This document shows, piece after piece, positions 18,205 through 27,589 of a DNA stretch of 62,882 bases. The translations under genes and the position numbers were made by a program. Location of the stretch: contig NZ_JAGQBF010000017.1 in NCBI RefSeq assembly GCF_024345495.1, positions 1 to 62,882 on the forward strand. Direction: 5' to 3'. The stretch comes from Synechococcus sp. RedBA-s (GTDB lineage: Bacteria; Cyanobacteriota; Cyanobacteriia; PCC-6307; Cyanobiaceae). How positions within the stretch are numbered: position 1 is the stretch's first letter; each line of letters begins with the position of its first letter. The notes beneath the pieces are model-generated. The model did no database searches, was not told where the DNA came from, and worked only from the letters and a program-made list of their open reading frames with translations.

Positions 18205-19147
18205 GCGCCGCCGCCTTCTTCGCCTCGGCGTCGGCCTTGTCCTTGGCCAGGCCCGTCTGGGCAGGGTAGAGCTCATCAAAGAGCTGGCCAAGGCCGACGG
18301 CCACGCTGCGCACGCCGTCCATGAACACGGCATCGCTGGTGAGCTTGTTCACATCCCCACCGACGGCATCAATGCGGGCTGTGAGCCGCTCGGCGTTGCC
18401 CACGGTGGTCTTGAGCTGGGCCAGGGTCTTGGGGTTGTCGAGCGCGGCCGTGACATTGCGCACATGGCGGCTGGCCGCCGCCGCTTCGGCCGTGGCGACA
18501 TTGAGGTTGGCCAGGATGGGATCGGCCTTGCCCACCGAGCGCTTCAGCTCGGCCACCAGCACCTGGGCCCGCTGAAGAAACTGGGTGGCCTCCTTGGAGG
18601 TGGCATCGAAGCTGCGGGTGGTGCGGGCCATCTCCTCCACGATCTGCTTCTCGTCCACCTGGGCCAGCAGGCGCTGCATCAGCTCGGTCACGCTGTTGAG
18701 GCTGGCGGCGGTGACGCCCTTGAGCTCACTGCCGGCGCAGACCATCACCGTGTTGTCGCAGTCCTTGGCCCGCGGCAAGGGGCCATCCTCTGGCAGGGGA
18801 TTGCCGGTGCTGATCAGCGACACCTGGGCATCACCGCCCAGCAGAGAGCCGGTCTGCACCTGGGCCAGGGTGGGGCGCGCCAGGCGCAGGGTGGGGTCGC
18901 TGATCTCCAGTTCGGCCAGCACCGCCGCGGAGGTGGTCCTGATCTTGCGCACGCTGCCCACCTGCACGCCGCGGAAGATCACCGCTGATCGATCCGCCAG
19001 GCCGGCGGCATCCTGGAAGCTCACCTTCAGCATCCAGTTGTTCTGGCTGAGGGAGATGCCCCGGAGCCAGAACCAGAAACCCGCTCCTCCCACCACGGCC
19101 GCCAGCAGCGAAAATCCAACGATGGCCTCTCGCACACTGCGACGCAT
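18191..19147 (-). CDS. MCE/MlaD-family lipid transport protein
   Basis: Substrate-binding component of an Mla-type phospholipid/lipid ABC system. It has a short cytoplasmic start ([11 protein letters not shown]), one membrane segment at about 10-28 and then an MCE domain (about 40-115, with [20 protein letters not shown]). A long helical coiled-coil-like tail follows (about 150-300), ending in an Ala/Lys/Pro-rich tip. It sits in the inner membrane facing the periplasm. The gene starts 6 bases after its ATPase partner. The permease (MlaE) of this set is not adjacent. A related MCE gene occurs at 48141-49013. Confidence 0.88.
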   Translation of the reverse strand: MRRSVREAIVGFSLLAAVVGGAGFWFWLRGISLSQNNWMLKVSFQDAAGLADRSAVIFRGVQVGSVRKIRTTSAAVLAELEISDPTLRLARPTLAQVQTGSLLGGDAQVSLISTGNPLPEDGPLPRAKDCDNTVMVCAGSELKGVTAASLNSVTELMQRLLAQVDEKQIVEEMARTTRSFDATSKEATQFLQRAQVLVAELKRSVGKADPILANLNVATAEAAAASRHVRNVTAALDNPKTLAQLKTTVGNAERLTARIDAVGGDVNKLTSDAVFMDGVRSVAVGLGQLFDELYPAQTGLAKDKADAEAKKAAAPKPR

Positions 19148-19153
19148 GGGGCT

Positions 19154-19969
19154 CTAGATCTCCGCCGGTTGCATCGGTCCGCTCAGGCTACCGGTTCGAA
19201 ACTGGACCACATAGGGATTCTCGGTGTGGCCGAAGTCCTGCACGGAACCCAGCCACTGCAAATGCCCCTCGTAAAGCATCGCCACCTGCTCGGCTGATCG
19301 CACGATTGTGCTCATCACATGGCTGACCACCACCGAGCAGCCCGCCGCCACCTGGGTGGTGGTCACGATCAGGTCCTCGATGCGGGTGCAGGCCACCGGA
19401 TCAAGCCCGGCCGTGGGTTCATCGAACAGCAGGATCGGATGCTGCCCGGCCGGCTGGCCAGGGTCCTCGATCAGGGCGCGGGCGAAGCTCACCCGTTTCT
19501 GCATGCCGCCGCTGAGCTCGCCGGGCAGCCGCTCCTCGATGCCCGAGAGCCCCACGGCCTCCAGGGCCCGGCCGACCCGGTAGCGGATCTCGGACTCCCG
19601 CAGCTTGCTGTGGCGGTAGAGCAGAAAACCCACGTTTTCGCGCACGGTCAGCGAACCCAGCAGGGCCGGGTTCTGAAACACCAGGCGCACATCCGGCGGA
19701 CGCAGCTGGTCGAGCCGCAGATAGCGCTGGGGGGCGCCGTGCAGCCGCAGCTCCCCCGCCGTCGGCAGCAGCAGGCCGGCGAGGATGCGCAGCACCGTCG
19801 ATTTGCCCGTGCCCGAGGGGCCCACCACCGCCAGCCTCTCCCCCCGCCCCAGGCTGAGGCTGAGGCCATCGAGCACCCGGTTGTTGCCCCAGCGCATGCC
19901 CACGCCATCGAGCTCCAGTACGGGCGCGTCAGGACCGTCGGCGGGTGCGTGGGCAGGGGATCGGTTCAT
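19154..19969 (-). CDS. ABC transporter ATPase, MlaF-like
   Basis: A 271-residue ATPase that would power Mla-type lipid transport. It has Walker A GPSGTGKST, the Q-loop region VRLVFQNPALLGSLTV, the ABC signature LSGGMQKR and Walker B ILLFDEPTAGLD, followed by the switch histidine in VVSHVMSTI. ATG 19969 is chosen because it precedes the ABC core by about 20 residues; the frame stays open well upstream but lies antisense to yvcK. It is followed 6 bases later by the MCE gene, so the two form an operon. It is divergent from yvcK across about 40 bases. Confidence 0.9.
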   Translation of the reverse strand: MNRSPAHAPADGPDAPVLELDGVGMRWGNNRVLDGLSLSLGRGERLAVVGPSGTGKSTVLRILAGLLLPTAGELRLHGAPQRYLRLDQLRPPDVRLVFQNPALLGSLTVRENVGFLLYRHSKLRESEIRYRVGRALEAVGLSGIEERLPGELSGGMQKRVSFARALIEDPGQPAGQHPILLFDEPTAGLDPVACTRIEDLIVTTTQVAAGCSVVVSHVMSTIVRSAEQVAMLYEGHLQWLGSVQDFGHTENPYVVQFRTGSLSGPMQPAEI

Positions 19970-20008
19970 CCCGGCATTTCCTCCGTACAGTTCCAGTTGC
20001 TCTGTGCT

Positions 20009-21487
20009 TTGGCGAAACGCCCCAACGGCTTGACCTCCCAGCGCCCCTCCAAGCCCCCCCGTCGCCCGCGCCGGCAGGTCAAGCGTCCCGGCTGGATGGG
20101 CCGCGGCGACCTGCGCCAGCAGGACCTGGTGAGCCGCTCGAAGCGGGCCGTGCGCTGGCTGCAACCAGGGCTGGTGGTGAAGCGCTGGGTGCTCACATCG
20201 GGCCTCGGGCTGGTGCTGGCGCTGCTGGGAGCCGCCATCTTGGCCGATCTCAAGCCCATCTACTGGATGCTGGAGTCGCTCACCTGGCTGATCACCAACG
20301 TGGCGCGGGTGCTGCCGCGGGGCTTCACCGGTCCGCTGGTGCTGATCGCGGGGGGAGCCCTGGTGATCTGGGGCCAGAGCCGCAGCTTCGACTCGATCCA
20401 GCAGGCCCTGGCACCCGAGAAGGACACGGTGCTGGTGGATGCCCTGCTGGCCCAGCGGCGGCTCAACCGTGGCCCGAACATCGTGGCGATCGGCGGTGGC
20501 ACCGGCCTCTCCACCCTGCTCAGCGGCATCAAGCGCTATAGCAGCAACATCACAGCCATCGTCACCGTTGCTGATGACGGCGGCAGCAGCGGTGTGCTCC
20601 GCCGCGAGCTGGGGGTGCAGCCGCCGGGCGACATCCGCAACTGTCTGGCGGCCCTGGCCCGGGAGGAACCGCTGCTCACCCGCCTGTTCCAGTACCGCTT
20701 CAAGGCGGGCAATGGGCTGGAGGGCCACAGCTTCGGCAACCTCTTCATCTCGGCGCTCACGGCCATCACCGGCAGCCTGGAGTCGGCGATCACCGCCAGC
20801 AGCCGGGTGCTGGCGGTGCAGGGCCAGGTGGTGCCGGCCACCAACGCCGACGTGCGCCTCTGGGCGGAGCTGGCAAACGGCGAGCGCATCGAGGGCGAAT
20901 CGAAGATCGGCCACTCCACCAGCCCGATCGTGCGCCTGGGCTGCATCCCCGAGCGACCGCCGGCCCTGCCCCGGGCGATCGAGGCCATCGCCAATGCCGA
21001 GCTGATCATCCTCGGGCCCGGCAGCCTCTACACCTCACTGCTCCCCAACCTGCTGGTGCCTGAGCTGGTGAAGGCGATCATCCTCTCCAAGGCGCCGAAG
21101 CTCTACATCTGCAACCTGATGACTCAGCCCGGAGAAACCGACCGGCTGGATGTGGGCGGGCACCTGAGGGCGATCGAAGCCCAGCTGGCCAGCCTCGGGG
21201 TGCACAGGCGGCTGTTTCCGGCGGTGCTCGCCCAGGAACCGCTCCAGGACCTCGCCCTGCTGGAGCACTACCGCGCCCGGGGAGCGGAACCGGTGCTCTG
21301 CGACCAACGGCAGCTGCGGGCGGCCGGCTACGACGTGACCCTCGCCCCCCTGCAGGGCTCACGGCCTAACGACACCCTCCGTCACGATTCCCGCGGCCTC
21401 GCCCACGCCGTGATGCGCTTCTACCGCAAATCCAAGGGCCAGAAATCCAGCCCCGATCTCGACTGGCTCAGCAGCAAAGCTCAGTGA
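20009..21487 (+). CDS. YvcK/CofD-like family protein (gluconeogenesis factor-type)
   Basis: Cyanobacterial form of the YvcK family, which in Bacillus binds UDP-sugars and affects carbon metabolism and cell shape. A basic N-terminus is followed by two membrane segments (about 70-90 and 110-130). The YvcK/CofD core begins at NIVAIGGGTGLSTLLSG, continues with TVADDGGSSGVLRRELG and PPGDIRNCLAAL, and later has IILGPGSLYTSLLPNLL. The start is uncertain: TTG 20009, TTG 20030 and ATG 20096 are all in frame, and the family's basic N-terminus favours one of the first two. It is divergent from the MlaF-like gene. The membrane anchor is absent from the Bacillus protein. Confidence 0.88.
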   Translation: MAKRPNGLTSQRPSKPPRRPRRQVKRPGWMGRGDLRQQDLVSRSKRAVRWLQPGLVVKRWVLTSGLGLVLALLGAAILADLKPIYWMLESLTWLITNVARVLPRGFTGPLVLIAGGALVIWGQSRSFDSIQQALAPEKDTVLVDALLAQRRLNRGPNIVAIGGGTGLSTLLSGIKRYSSNITAIVTVADDGGSSGVLRRELGVQPPGDIRNCLAALAREEPLLTRLFQYRFKAGNGLEGHSFGNLFISALTAITGSLESAITASSRVLAVQGQVVPATNADVRLWAELANGERIEGESKIGHSTSPIVRLGCIPERPPALPRAIEAIANAELIILGPGSLYTSLLPNLLVPELVKAIILSKAPKLYICNLMTQPGETDRLDVGGHLRAIEAQLASLGVHRRLFPAVLAQEPLQDLALLEHYRARGAEPVLCDQRQLRAAGYDVTLAPLQGSRPNDTLRHDSRGLAHAVMRFYRKSKGQKSSPDLDWLSSKAQ

Positions 21488-21509
21488 GCAAGGCTGAATG
21501 GTGCCCAGC

Positions 21510-22043
21510 TCAGTAGGCGTCCTGCATCTCGTAGAAATCCGGCTGGACGTAGTCCTTGCGCAGGGGATAGCCCTTCCAGTCTTCGGGCATCAGCAGGCGC
21601 TTGGGATGGGGGTGGCCTGAATAGATGATGCCGAACATGTCGAAGGTTTCGCGCTCCTGCCAGTCGGCACCACGGAAGAGGCCGTAGAGGGTAGGGATGG
21701 TGAGGGCGCTGGTGCGCTCCAGGAACACCTTCAGGCGCACTTCTTCAGGGGGCTTCGAGGGGGATGGGCCCTGCTCCAGCGCCGCCGCCAGCTTGACCAG
21801 GTGATAAAAGCTGACCAGACGCCCGCCCGGGCCTTCATCGTAGCCGCCCTGGCACTGCAGATAGTCGAAGCCCGAAGCCTTGAGGGCCGCCGCCACCACC
21901 GGCAGGAACAACGGCTCCACGCCGATGATCTCGACCCCGAGGTGGTCGGCGGGCAAGGGCTGGTGGTCGAAGCCCTGGCTTGTCAGCCACTGGCTGACGG
22001 CGCCGATCGGGGCGGGGCTGAGCTCGGTGGTGGGATCAGGCAT
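21510..22043 (-). CDS. ndhJ: NDH-1 subunit J
   Basis: Peripheral-arm subunit of the photosynthetic NAD(P)H dehydrogenase-like complex (NDH-1), which takes electrons from ferredoxin for respiration, cyclic flow and CO2 uptake. It has 177 residues. The family signature [20 protein letters not shown] is followed by [16 protein letters not shown] near the C-terminus. ATG 22043 lies 8 bases inside the 3' end of ndhK, so translation is coupled. It is last in the ndhC-ndhK-ndhJ operon, the standard cyanobacterial and chloroplast order. Confidence 0.97.
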   Translation of the reverse strand: MPDPTTELSPAPIGAVSQWLTSQGFDHQPLPADHLGVEIIGVEPLFLPVVAAALKASGFDYLQCQGGYDEGPGGRLVSFYHLVKLAAALEQGPSPSKPPEEVRLKVFLERTSALTIPTLYGLFRGADWQERETFDMFGIIYSGHPHPKRLLMPEDWKGYPLRKDYVQPDFYEMQDAY

Positions 22044-22797
22044 CGCTGGAGACGCGGGTGGCTTCGAGGGCTTCGGGTTCGGGGGTGGCCAGGGGCAGGC
22101 CGGCACCGGCGGCAAAGGCGGCCTTCTGGGACTCCGCCCGCAGATAGGCGCCGGTCACGATCGGCTCCACCGCCTTCATGGCGTGCTCAATCGTGAGGTA
22201 GCGGTGGGTGGGCAGCAGGTTGCCGCGTTCAGCCAGGGCCTCGTTACCCACCTTCTTGCGCAGCTTGATCACCGCATCAAAAATGGCTTCGGGCCGAGGC
22301 GGGCAACCGGGGATGTAGAGGTCCACCGGGATCAGCTTGTCGACGCCGCGCACGGCGGTGGTGGAGTCGGCGGAGAACATGCCGCCGGTGATCGTGCAGG
22401 CGCCCATGGCGATCACGTACTTGGGCTCGGGCATCTGCTCATAGAGCCGCACCAGAGCCGGCGCCATCTTCATCGTCACGGTGCCGGCGGTGATCAGCAG
22501 ATCCGCCTGGCGCGGGCTGGAGCGGGGCACCAGGCCGAAACGGTCGAAGTCGAAGCGGGAGCCCAGCAGGGCCGCGAACTCGATGAAACAGCAGGCCGTG
22601 CCGTAGAGCAGGGGCCAGAGGCTGCTGAGCCGCGCCCAGTTGTGCAGGTCATCGAGGCTGGTGAGGATCACGTTCTCGGAGAGATCCGAGGTGACCGTGG
22701 GGGCGCCCACTGGGTTGCAGGTGGAGGCGCGCAGATCGCGCAGGGCCTCGATCGAGGGGGCCTCGCTGCTGCCGGGGCTGGTCGGTGTGAGGGTCAT
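22036..22797 (-). CDS. ndhK: NDH-1 subunit K
   Basis: Carries the terminal N2-type [4Fe-4S] cluster of NDH-1. The ligands are visible: the adjacent cysteines in [12 protein letters not shown], one in [11 protein letters not shown] and one in [12 protein letters not shown]. It has 253 residues, with a variable N-terminal extension of about 45 and an Ala/Pro-rich tail. ATG 22797 (MTLTPTSPG) was chosen over an in-frame upstream codon at 22851, which would run into the ndhC 3' end. It is the middle gene of ndhC-K-J and overlaps ndhJ by 8 bases. Confidence 0.97.
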   Translation of the reverse strand: MTLTPTSPGSSEAPSIEALRDLRASTCNPVGAPTVTSDLSENVILTSLDDLHNWARLSSLWPLLYGTACCFIEFAALLGSRFDFDRFGLVPRSSPRQADLLITAGTVTMKMAPALVRLYEQMPEPKYVIAMGACTITGGMFSADSTTAVRGVDKLIPVDLYIPGCPPRPEAIFDAVIKLRKKVGNEALAERGNLLPTHRYLTIEHAMKAVEPIVTGAYLRAESQKAAFAAGAGLPLATPEPEALEATRVSSDA

Positions 22798-22831
22798 CGT
22801 TCGGCTGGTCGGGGGTCCGGATGGCTGGGGT

Positions 22832-23194
22832 TCAGCTCCACTCGAGGGCACCCTTGCGCCAGGCGTAGGCGAGGGCCACCACGAGAATCGAGATGAAGAT
22901 GAGGGCTTCGATGAAGGCCAGCAGGCCCAGGCGATGGAACGCCACGGCCCAGGGATAAAGGAAGACGGTCTCGACGTCGAAGATGACGAAGACCAGAGCG
23001 AACATGTAATAACGAATGTTGAACTGGATCCAGGCGCCCCCGATCGGCTCCATCCCCGATTCGTAGGTGAGGCGGCGCTCGCCAGCCCTCGATTTGGGTG
23101 CCACCAGCTTGTTGGTGACCAGAGCCAGCACAGGAACAGCCGCTGCGATCAGCAGAAATCCCAGAAAGGCGTCGTAGCCGGGAAGCACGAACAT
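22832..23194 (-). CDS. ndhC: NDH-1 subunit C
   Basis: Membrane subunit of NDH-1, 120 residues with three transmembrane helices: about 7-30, 60-82 and 88-112. It contains the conserved loop [17 protein letters not shown] and helix [15 protein letters not shown], whose acidic residues are typical of this subunit. ATG 23194 gives [12 protein letters not shown], the standard N-terminus; longer upstream frames are antisense noise. It is the first gene of ndhC-K-J and is divergent from rubA over 88 bases, a layout shared with many cyanobacteria. Confidence 0.97.
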   Translation of the reverse strand: MFVLPGYDAFLGFLLIAAAVPVLALVTNKLVAPKSRAGERRLTYESGMEPIGGAWIQFNIRYYMFALVFVIFDVETVFLYPWAVAFHRLGLLAFIEALIFISILVVALAYAWRKGALEWS

Positions 23195-23282
23195 GAACGG
23201 GCCCAACCTGCGGCGCAGTCTGGCATCCGCGGGCAGAGATCGCCTGGATAGAGTCCGATCTGACGGCAGTGGGACCAGCGCC

Positions 23283-23678
23283 ATGGCCAACGGGCACGAC
23301 GGCAACGACGAACAAGCTGCCGAGGCCTCCGCGGTGGCAACAACAGCTGTGGCGGAGAGCGATCCCGACACCCACCGCTACGAGTGCCGCAGCTGCGGCT
23401 TCGTCTACGACCCCGAAGAGGGCATCCGCAAACTGGCCATCGCCCCGGGGGTTCCGTTCACGGAGCTGGATCCGATCGGCTTTCGCTGCCCGGTCTGCCG
23501 CAGCCGCGTCGGCGCCTTCCGTGACATTGGCCCGCGCAACAAGCCCAGTGGCTTCGAGGAGAACCTCAACTTCGGCCTCGGCGTGAACAAGCTCACTCCC
23601 GGCCAGAAGAACGTGCTGATCTTCGGGGGCTTCGCCCTGGCCTTCGCCTTCTTCCTCTCTCTGTATTCCCTCCGTTGA
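23283..23678 (+). CDS. rubA: Membrane-anchored rubredoxin RubA
   Basis: Thylakoid rubredoxin needed for photosystem assembly in oxygenic phototrophs. The iron is held by two CxxC pairs: [15 protein letters not shown] and FRCPVCRSR. One C-terminal membrane helix anchors it (about 108-128, [18 protein letters not shown]). There are 131 residues, with a variable, charged first 35. ATG 23283 is chosen. The stop region contains an in-frame TTG for the next gene (TTGA), and ycf48, psbE, psbF, psbL and psbJ follow, a strongly conserved cyanobacterial order. Confidence 0.95.
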   Translation: MANGHDGNDEQAAEASAVATTAVAESDPDTHRYECRSCGFVYDPEEGIRKLAIAPGVPFTELDPIGFRCPVCRSRVGAFRDIGPRNKPSGFEENLNFGLGVNKLTPGQKNVLIFGGFALAFAFFLSLYSLR

Positions 23679-23683
23679 GTCCT

Positions 23684-24679
23684 GTGAAACGCCTGTTCCC
23701 TTCCCTGCTCGGCCTGGTGCTGGCCGTGGGCCTGGCCTTCGGCCTCGGCGGCTGCGTCACCACCGGCCTACCCCTGGCAGCCAGCAGCCCCTGGCAGCCC
23801 GTCGCCCTCGAGACCCGCTCCAATCCCCTCGACCTGGCCTTCACCGACGACAGGCACGGATTCTTGGTGGGCAGCAACCGTCTGATCCTCGAAACCGAGG
23901 ATGGAGGCGTCAGCTGGGAGGCCCGCGCCCTCGCTCTGCCGGAAGACGAAAACTTCCGCCTGCTCAGCATCGACTTCAGCGGCAAGGAGGGCTGGATCGC
24001 CGGCCAGCCGGGCCTACTGCTGCACAGCACCGACGGGGGCCAGAACTGGGAGCGCCTGCTGCTCGACACCAAGCTGCCCGGTGATCCTTACCTGATCACG
24101 GCCCTGGAGAAGGGCAAGGCTGAGCTGGCCACCACCGTGGGCGCCATCTACCGCACCAGTGATGGTGGCGGCAGCTGGCAGGCCGAGGTGAGCGATGCCG
24201 CCGGCGCCGTGCGCGACCTGCGCCGCGCCGCCGATGGCCGCTACGTGAGCGTCTCGAGCCTGGGCAACTTCTTCGCCACCTGGGGACCGGGCCAGGCCAC
24301 CTGGGAGCCCCACCAGCGCATCAGCAGCCAACGGCTGCAGAGCATGGGCTTCCAGCCCGACGGCAACCTCTGGATGGTCACTCGCGGCGCCCAGCTGCGC
24401 TTCAACGCCGATGCCGCCGATGTGGAGGCCTGGAGCAAGCCGGTGATCCCGATCACCAACGGCTACGGCTACCTCGACATGGCCTGGGATCCCAACGGCG
24501 CGATCTGGGCCGGCGGCGGCAGCGGCACCCTGCTGGTGAGCGAAGACGGAGGCTCCAGCTGGAAGCGGGATCCCCTGGCGGGCTCCCAGCCCACCAACTT
24601 CACCCGGATCGTCTTCAACGGCGATGGCAAGGGCTTCCTGCTGGGGGAGCGGGGCAACCTGCTGCGCTGGGTGGGCTGA
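23684..24679 (+). CDS. ycf48: Photosystem II assembly factor Ycf48 (lipoprotein)
   Basis: Seven-bladed propeller protein (HCF136 homologue) that assists assembly of the PSII reaction centre around D1. It begins with a lipoprotein signal: basic start, hydrophobic stretch and lipobox GLGGC. It then repeats BNR-type blades with Asp-box-like motifs such as STDGGQNWE, TSDGGGSWQ and SEDGGSSWK. GTG 23684 gives a good signal peptide (MKRLFPSLL); TTG 23675 overlapping the rubA stop is the alternative. The length of about 331 residues is normal. It is expected to act in the thylakoid lumen. Confidence 0.95.
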   Translation: MKRLFPSLLGLVLAVGLAFGLGGCVTTGLPLAASSPWQPVALETRSNPLDLAFTDDRHGFLVGSNRLILETEDGGVSWEARALALPEDENFRLLSIDFSGKEGWIAGQPGLLLHSTDGGQNWERLLLDTKLPGDPYLITALEKGKAELATTVGAIYRTSDGGGSWQAEVSDAAGAVRDLRRAADGRYVSVSSLGNFFATWGPGQATWEPHQRISSQRLQSMGFQPDGNLWMVTRGAQLRFNADAADVEAWSKPVIPITNGYGYLDMAWDPNGAIWAGGGSGTLLVSEDGGSSWKRDPLAGSQPTNFTRIVFNGDGKGFLLGERGNLLRWVG

Positions 24680-24702
24680 CTGCATCCCTGTGTAACCAAC
24701 CA

Positions 24703-24722
24703 GGCGGAGCGCCCGCTCCGCC
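24703..24722 (+). other. Strong stem-loop before psbE
   Basis: An 8-bp perfect GC stem (24703-24710 with 24715-24722) with a 4-base loop lies between ycf48 and psbE. It is not followed by a T-run, so it is not a classical terminator. It could attenuate read-through or protect the psbEFLJ 5' leader. A TAAGAT sequence at 24737-24742 could be a -10 box for psbE, but no -35 was seen. Confidence 0.5.
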
Positions 24723-24766
24723 CCACCGCCAAGGCCTAAGATCAACGAGCTGAATTGCCCGCTGCT

Positions 24767-25015
24767 ATGGCTGCCGGCTCCACCGGAGAACGTCCGTTCT
24801 TCGAGATTATTACGAGCATCCGTTACTGGGTGATCCACGCCGTCACCTTGCCGGCGATTTTCTTGGCGGGCTTCTTGTTCGTCTCCACCGGTCTGGCTTA
24901 CGACGCCTTCGGTACGCCTCGCCCCGATGCCTACTTCCAGGCCCAGGAAGCCAAGGCACCCGTGGTGAGCAAGCGCTACGAAGGCAAGAGCCAGCTCGAC
25001 CTGCGCTTGCAGTAA
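24767..25015 (+). CDS. psbE: Cytochrome b559 subunit alpha
   Basis: PSII reaction-centre subunit of 82 residues. It contributes one of the two histidines binding the cytochrome b559 heme (in [11 protein letters not shown]) and has one membrane helix (about 20-41). The lumenal C-terminal tail with [14 protein letters not shown] is standard. ATG 24767 gives [11 protein letters not shown]. It is first of psbE-F-L-J, with 3 bases between its stop and the psbF start. Confidence 0.98.
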   Translation: MAAGSTGERPFFEIITSIRYWVIHAVTLPAIFLAGFLFVSTGLAYDAFGTPRPDAYFQAQEAKAPVVSKRYEGKSQLDLRLQ

Positions 25016-25018
25016 GCC

Positions 25019-25153
25019 ATGACCCAGTCACCGAGCACCACGCCCCGCAACTATCCGATCTTCACGGTCCGGTGGTTGTCGTTGCATGCGCTGGGGATCC
25101 CCACGGTCTTTTTCCTGGGTGCCCTGGCGGCCATGCAGTTCGTCCGTCGCTGA
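25019..25153 (+). CDS. psbF: Cytochrome b559 subunit beta
   Basis: A 44-residue single-helix protein that provides the second heme-binding histidine, in [20 protein letters not shown]. It pairs with PsbE in the PSII core. The gene lies 3 bases after psbE and 8 before psbL. It begins [19 protein letters not shown] and ends QFVRR, as in other cyanobacteria. Confidence 0.97.
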   Translation: MTQSPSTTPRNYPIFTVRWLSLHALGIPTVFFLGALAAMQFVRR

Positions 25154-25161
25154 ATTCCGCC

Positions 25162-25281
25162 ATGCAGCGCAATCCCAACCCGAACAACCTTCCGGTCGAA
25201 CTGAACCGCACCAGCCTTTATCTGGGCCTGCTGTTCGTGTTCGTCATCGGTGTGCTGTTCACCAGCTATTTCTTCAACTGA
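25162..25281 (+). CDS. psbL: Photosystem II protein L
   Basis: A 39-residue, single-helix PSII subunit that supports the QA site and dimer stability. The N-terminus [19 protein letters not shown] and the helix [19 protein letters not shown] end in the usual FFN. The exact 39-residue length is the family standard. It sits between psbF and psbJ. Confidence 0.97.
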   Translation: MQRNPNPNNLPVELNRTSLYLGLLFVFVIGVLFTSYFFN

Positions 25282-25296
25282 TCGGGAGACACAGCC

Positions 25297-25497
25297 ATGA
25301 GCGGCAAGAAATCCGGTTTACCAGACGGTCGACTTCCCGACCGCCTTCCCGATGGCCGACCCGCGGTGGCCTGGAAGAGCCGCTGGACCGAAGGGGTTCT
25401 CCCCCTCTGGCTCGTGGCCACCGCCGGCGGCATCGCCGTCATCTTCGTGGTGGGCCTGTTCTTCTACGGCTCCTACGTGGGCGTCGGTTCGGCCTGA
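25297..25497 (+). CDS. psbJ: Photosystem II protein J
   Basis: Single-helix PSII subunit near the QB/plastoquinone exchange region. It is 66 residues long, against about 40 in most species, because of a charged N-terminal extension with a repeated LPDGR/RLPD motif (residues 8-22). The conserved part starts at about [18 protein letters not shown] and ends [15 protein letters not shown] 25297 has a GGGAGA site nearby. A strong terminator follows 28 bases after the stop, closing the rubA-ycf48-psbEFLJ block. Confidence 0.95.
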   Translation: MSGKKSGLPDGRLPDRLPDGRPAVAWKSRWTEGVLPLWLVATAGGIAVIFVVGLFFYGSYVGVGSA

Positions 25498-25525
25498 GTT
25501 CAGGTAGCGAAGCAGACATGAACGA

Positions 25526-25549
25526 AGGGCCCCTCTGGGCCCTTTTTTT
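25526..25549 (+). terminator. Intrinsic terminator after psbJ
   Basis: A perfect 7-bp GC-rich stem (25526-25532 with 25537-25543), a 4-base CTCT loop and a T-run from 25543 to 25549 sit just downstream of psbJ. It is a textbook factor-independent terminator for the psb operon. Confidence 0.9.
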
Positions 25550-25592
25550 ATGCGGTGCTGGTCAGGCTGACAGACCACAGCACGCGACGCGC

Positions 25593-26630
25593 TCAGACCC
25601 GGTAGTACTCGCGATACCAGCGGGCGAAATGGCCGATCCCCAGCTGGAGCTGGGTGTGGGGCGCGAAGCCCACCCAGGCCTCCAGGGCTGACGTGTCGGC
25701 GGCGGTGGCGGCCACATCACCGGGTTGCATCGGCTCGAACTGACGGATAGCCTTGACGCCCAGGGCGTCTTCGAGCACCTCGATGAACCGCAGCAGGGGA
25801 GTGGGCTGGCTGTTGCCGATGTTGAACAGCCGGTGGGGAGCGGCGGCAGTGGCGGGGTTCGGATCCAGCGGATCGAAGGAAGGATCCGGGGTGGCCGGCT
25901 TGTCGAGGCAGCGGATCACCCCCTCCACGATGTCGTCGATGTAGGTGAAGTCACGCTGCATGCGGCCATGGTTGAACACCCGGATCGGTTCTCCCGCGAG
26001 GATCGCTTTGGCAAACAGCATCGGTGCCATATCCGGACGACCCCAGGGGCCATAGACGGTGAAGAAGCGCAGACCCGTAGCTGGCAGCCCGTAGAGGTGG
26101 CTGTAGGTGTGGGCCATCAGTTCATTGGCCTTCTTGGTGGCGGCATAGAGGCTCACCGGATGGTTCACCGGATGTTGCTCCGAAAAGGGCATCAGGCGGT
26201 TGCCGCCATACACCGAACTGCTGGAGGCATAGACCAGATGCTCCACGCCATGGCGGCGGCAACCCTCGAGGATGTGGCCAAATCCCACAAGGTTGCTCTG
26301 GATATAGGCCGCCGGATTCTCGATCGAATAGCGCACCCCCGCCTGGGCGGCCAGGTGGGTCACGGCGCGGGGGCGTTCGCTCTCGAATACCTCCGCCATG
26401 GCGGTCCCGTCCTCAAGATCAAGCTCCCGGAAGCGGAAACCTCTCCCCTGATCCGAGGCCGGCATGCTCTGCAAGCGGCTGAGCCGAGCTTGCTTCAGCG
26501 CAGGATCGTAGTAGGCGTTGAGGTTGTCGAGACCCACCACGCGCTCGCCACGCCGCAGGAGCGCCTCGGTGACCGCAGCTCCGACAAAACCGGCTGCGCC
26601 GGTCACCAGCACTGTCCTCGGCACCGTCAT
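25593..26630 (-). CDS. UDP-glucuronate 4-epimerase-type NAD-dependent epimerase
   Basis: Extended short-chain dehydrogenase of 345 residues that most likely interconverts UDP-glucuronate and UDP-galacturonate for surface polysaccharide. It has the NAD motif VTGAAGFVGAAV, the catalytic serine region YASSSSVYGGN and the YxxxK pair in SLYAATKKANELMAH. The phrase GLRFFTVYGPWGRPDMA is typical of the UDP-glucuronate epimerase subgroup. ATG 26630 is chosen. It is last in a tight operon after the UDP-xylose synthase and UDP-glucose dehydrogenase (7-base gap), which supports the UDP-glucuronate substrate. Confidence 0.9.
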   Translation of the reverse strand: MTVPRTVLVTGAAGFVGAAVTEALLRRGERVVGLDNLNAYYDPALKQARLSRLQSMPASDQGRGFRFRELDLEDGTAMAEVFESERPRAVTHLAAQAGVRYSIENPAAYIQSNLVGFGHILEGCRRHGVEHLVYASSSSVYGGNRLMPFSEQHPVNHPVSLYAATKKANELMAHTYSHLYGLPATGLRFFTVYGPWGRPDMAPMLFAKAILAGEPIRVFNHGRMQRDFTYIDDIVEGVIRCLDKPATPDPSFDPLDPNPATAAAPHRLFNIGNSQPTPLLRFIEVLEDALGVKAIRQFEPMQPGDVAATAADTSALEAWVGFAPHTQLQLGIGHFARWYREYYRV

Positions 26631-26637
26631 GTCATGG

Positions 26638-27585
26638 CTACTCGAGACCCAGCACGGAGCGGAAATGGGCAATCGTGGGAGCGAGCCCCGCTTCAAGGGG
26701 CACCTGTGGTTCCCAGCCCAGCTCAGCGCGGGCCAGATCGATCACAGGTTGGCGCTGGAGGGGGTCATCCTGGGGCAGGGGCAGATAAGTCAGGGGCAAC
26801 TCAGGGTTGATACGTTCCAGCACCTGCTCCGCCAGTTGGCGGATCGTGAATTCACCAGGGTTGCCGATGTTGATCGGGCCCGTGTGGTGGCCGTTCATCA
26901 GCCGGATCAGCCCCTCCACCAGATCATCCACGTAGCAGAAACTGCGGGTCTGGCTGCCATCGCCATAGAGGGTCAAGGGCTGGCCGCGCAGAGCCTGCAC
27001 GATGAAATTGCTGACCACACGCCCATCATCAGGGGCCATGCGCGGACCATAAGTGTTGAAGATTCTGGCCACGCGAATCTCCGTGCCATGCATGCGCATG
27101 TAATCGAAGCAGAGAGCTTCAGCGATGCGCTTGCCCTCGTCGTAGCAGGAGCGAATTCCGATGGTATTCACACTGCCGCGATAGCTTTCAGGCTGGGGAT
27201 GCACCTCCGGATCGCCATACACTTCACTGGTGCTGGCCAGCAACAGCCTTGCCCCCACCCGGCTGGCCAGCCCGAGCATGTTGTAGGTGCCCAGAAAGCT
27301 CGTCTTCGCAGTCTTGATCGGGTTCGACTGGTAGTGCCGCGGTGAGGCCGGACAGGCCAGATGCCAGATCCGATCAACCTCCAGACGAATCGGCTCGGTG
27401 ACGTCGTGGCGAATCAGCTCAAAGTGGGGATGGCCGATCCAGCGGGCCACATTGCCCTTGCGTCCGGTGAAGTAGTTATCGAGGCAGATCACCTCCTCGC
27501 CGGCCTCCATCAGCCGATCAACGAGGGTAGATCCCACAAAACCGGCGCCGCCGGTGACGAGATGACGCAAGGAGGGTAGAGCCAT
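26638..27585 (-). CDS. UDP-glucuronate decarboxylase (UDP-xylose synthase)
   Basis: Extended SDR enzyme of 315 residues that oxidises and decarboxylates UDP-glucuronate to UDP-xylose. It has the NAD motif [14 protein letters not shown] and the family phrases [33 protein letters not shown] and [14 protein letters not shown] (YxxxK). [21 protein letters not shown] follows. The gene sits 4 bases after the UDP-glucose dehydrogenase that makes its substrate, and 7 before the epimerase that competes for it. Confidence 0.94.
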   Translation of the reverse strand: MALPSLRHLVTGGAGFVGSTLVDRLMEAGEEVICLDNYFTGRKGNVARWIGHPHFELIRHDVTEPIRLEVDRIWHLACPASPRHYQSNPIKTAKTSFLGTYNMLGLASRVGARLLLASTSEVYGDPEVHPQPESYRGSVNTIGIRSCYDEGKRIAEALCFDYMRMHGTEIRVARIFNTYGPRMAPDDGRVVSNFIVQALRGQPLTLYGDGSQTRSFCYVDDLVEGLIRLMNGHHTGPINIGNPGEFTIRQLAEQVLERINPELPLTYLPLPQDDPLQRQPVIDLARAELGWEPQVPLEAGLAPTIAHFRSVLGLE

Positions 27586-27589
27586 GGAT

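Noticed and set aside
16642-18333. 563-codon minus-strand frame across chlD
   Set aside because: Antisense of chlD, Gly/His-rich, no motif.
19319-20008. Long upstream extension of yvcK
   Set aside because: Antisense to the MlaF-like ATPase; the YvcK family N-terminus begins near 20009.
24737-24742. psbE promoter from TAAGAT alone
   Set aside because: No matching -35 element; too weak to list as a promoter feature.
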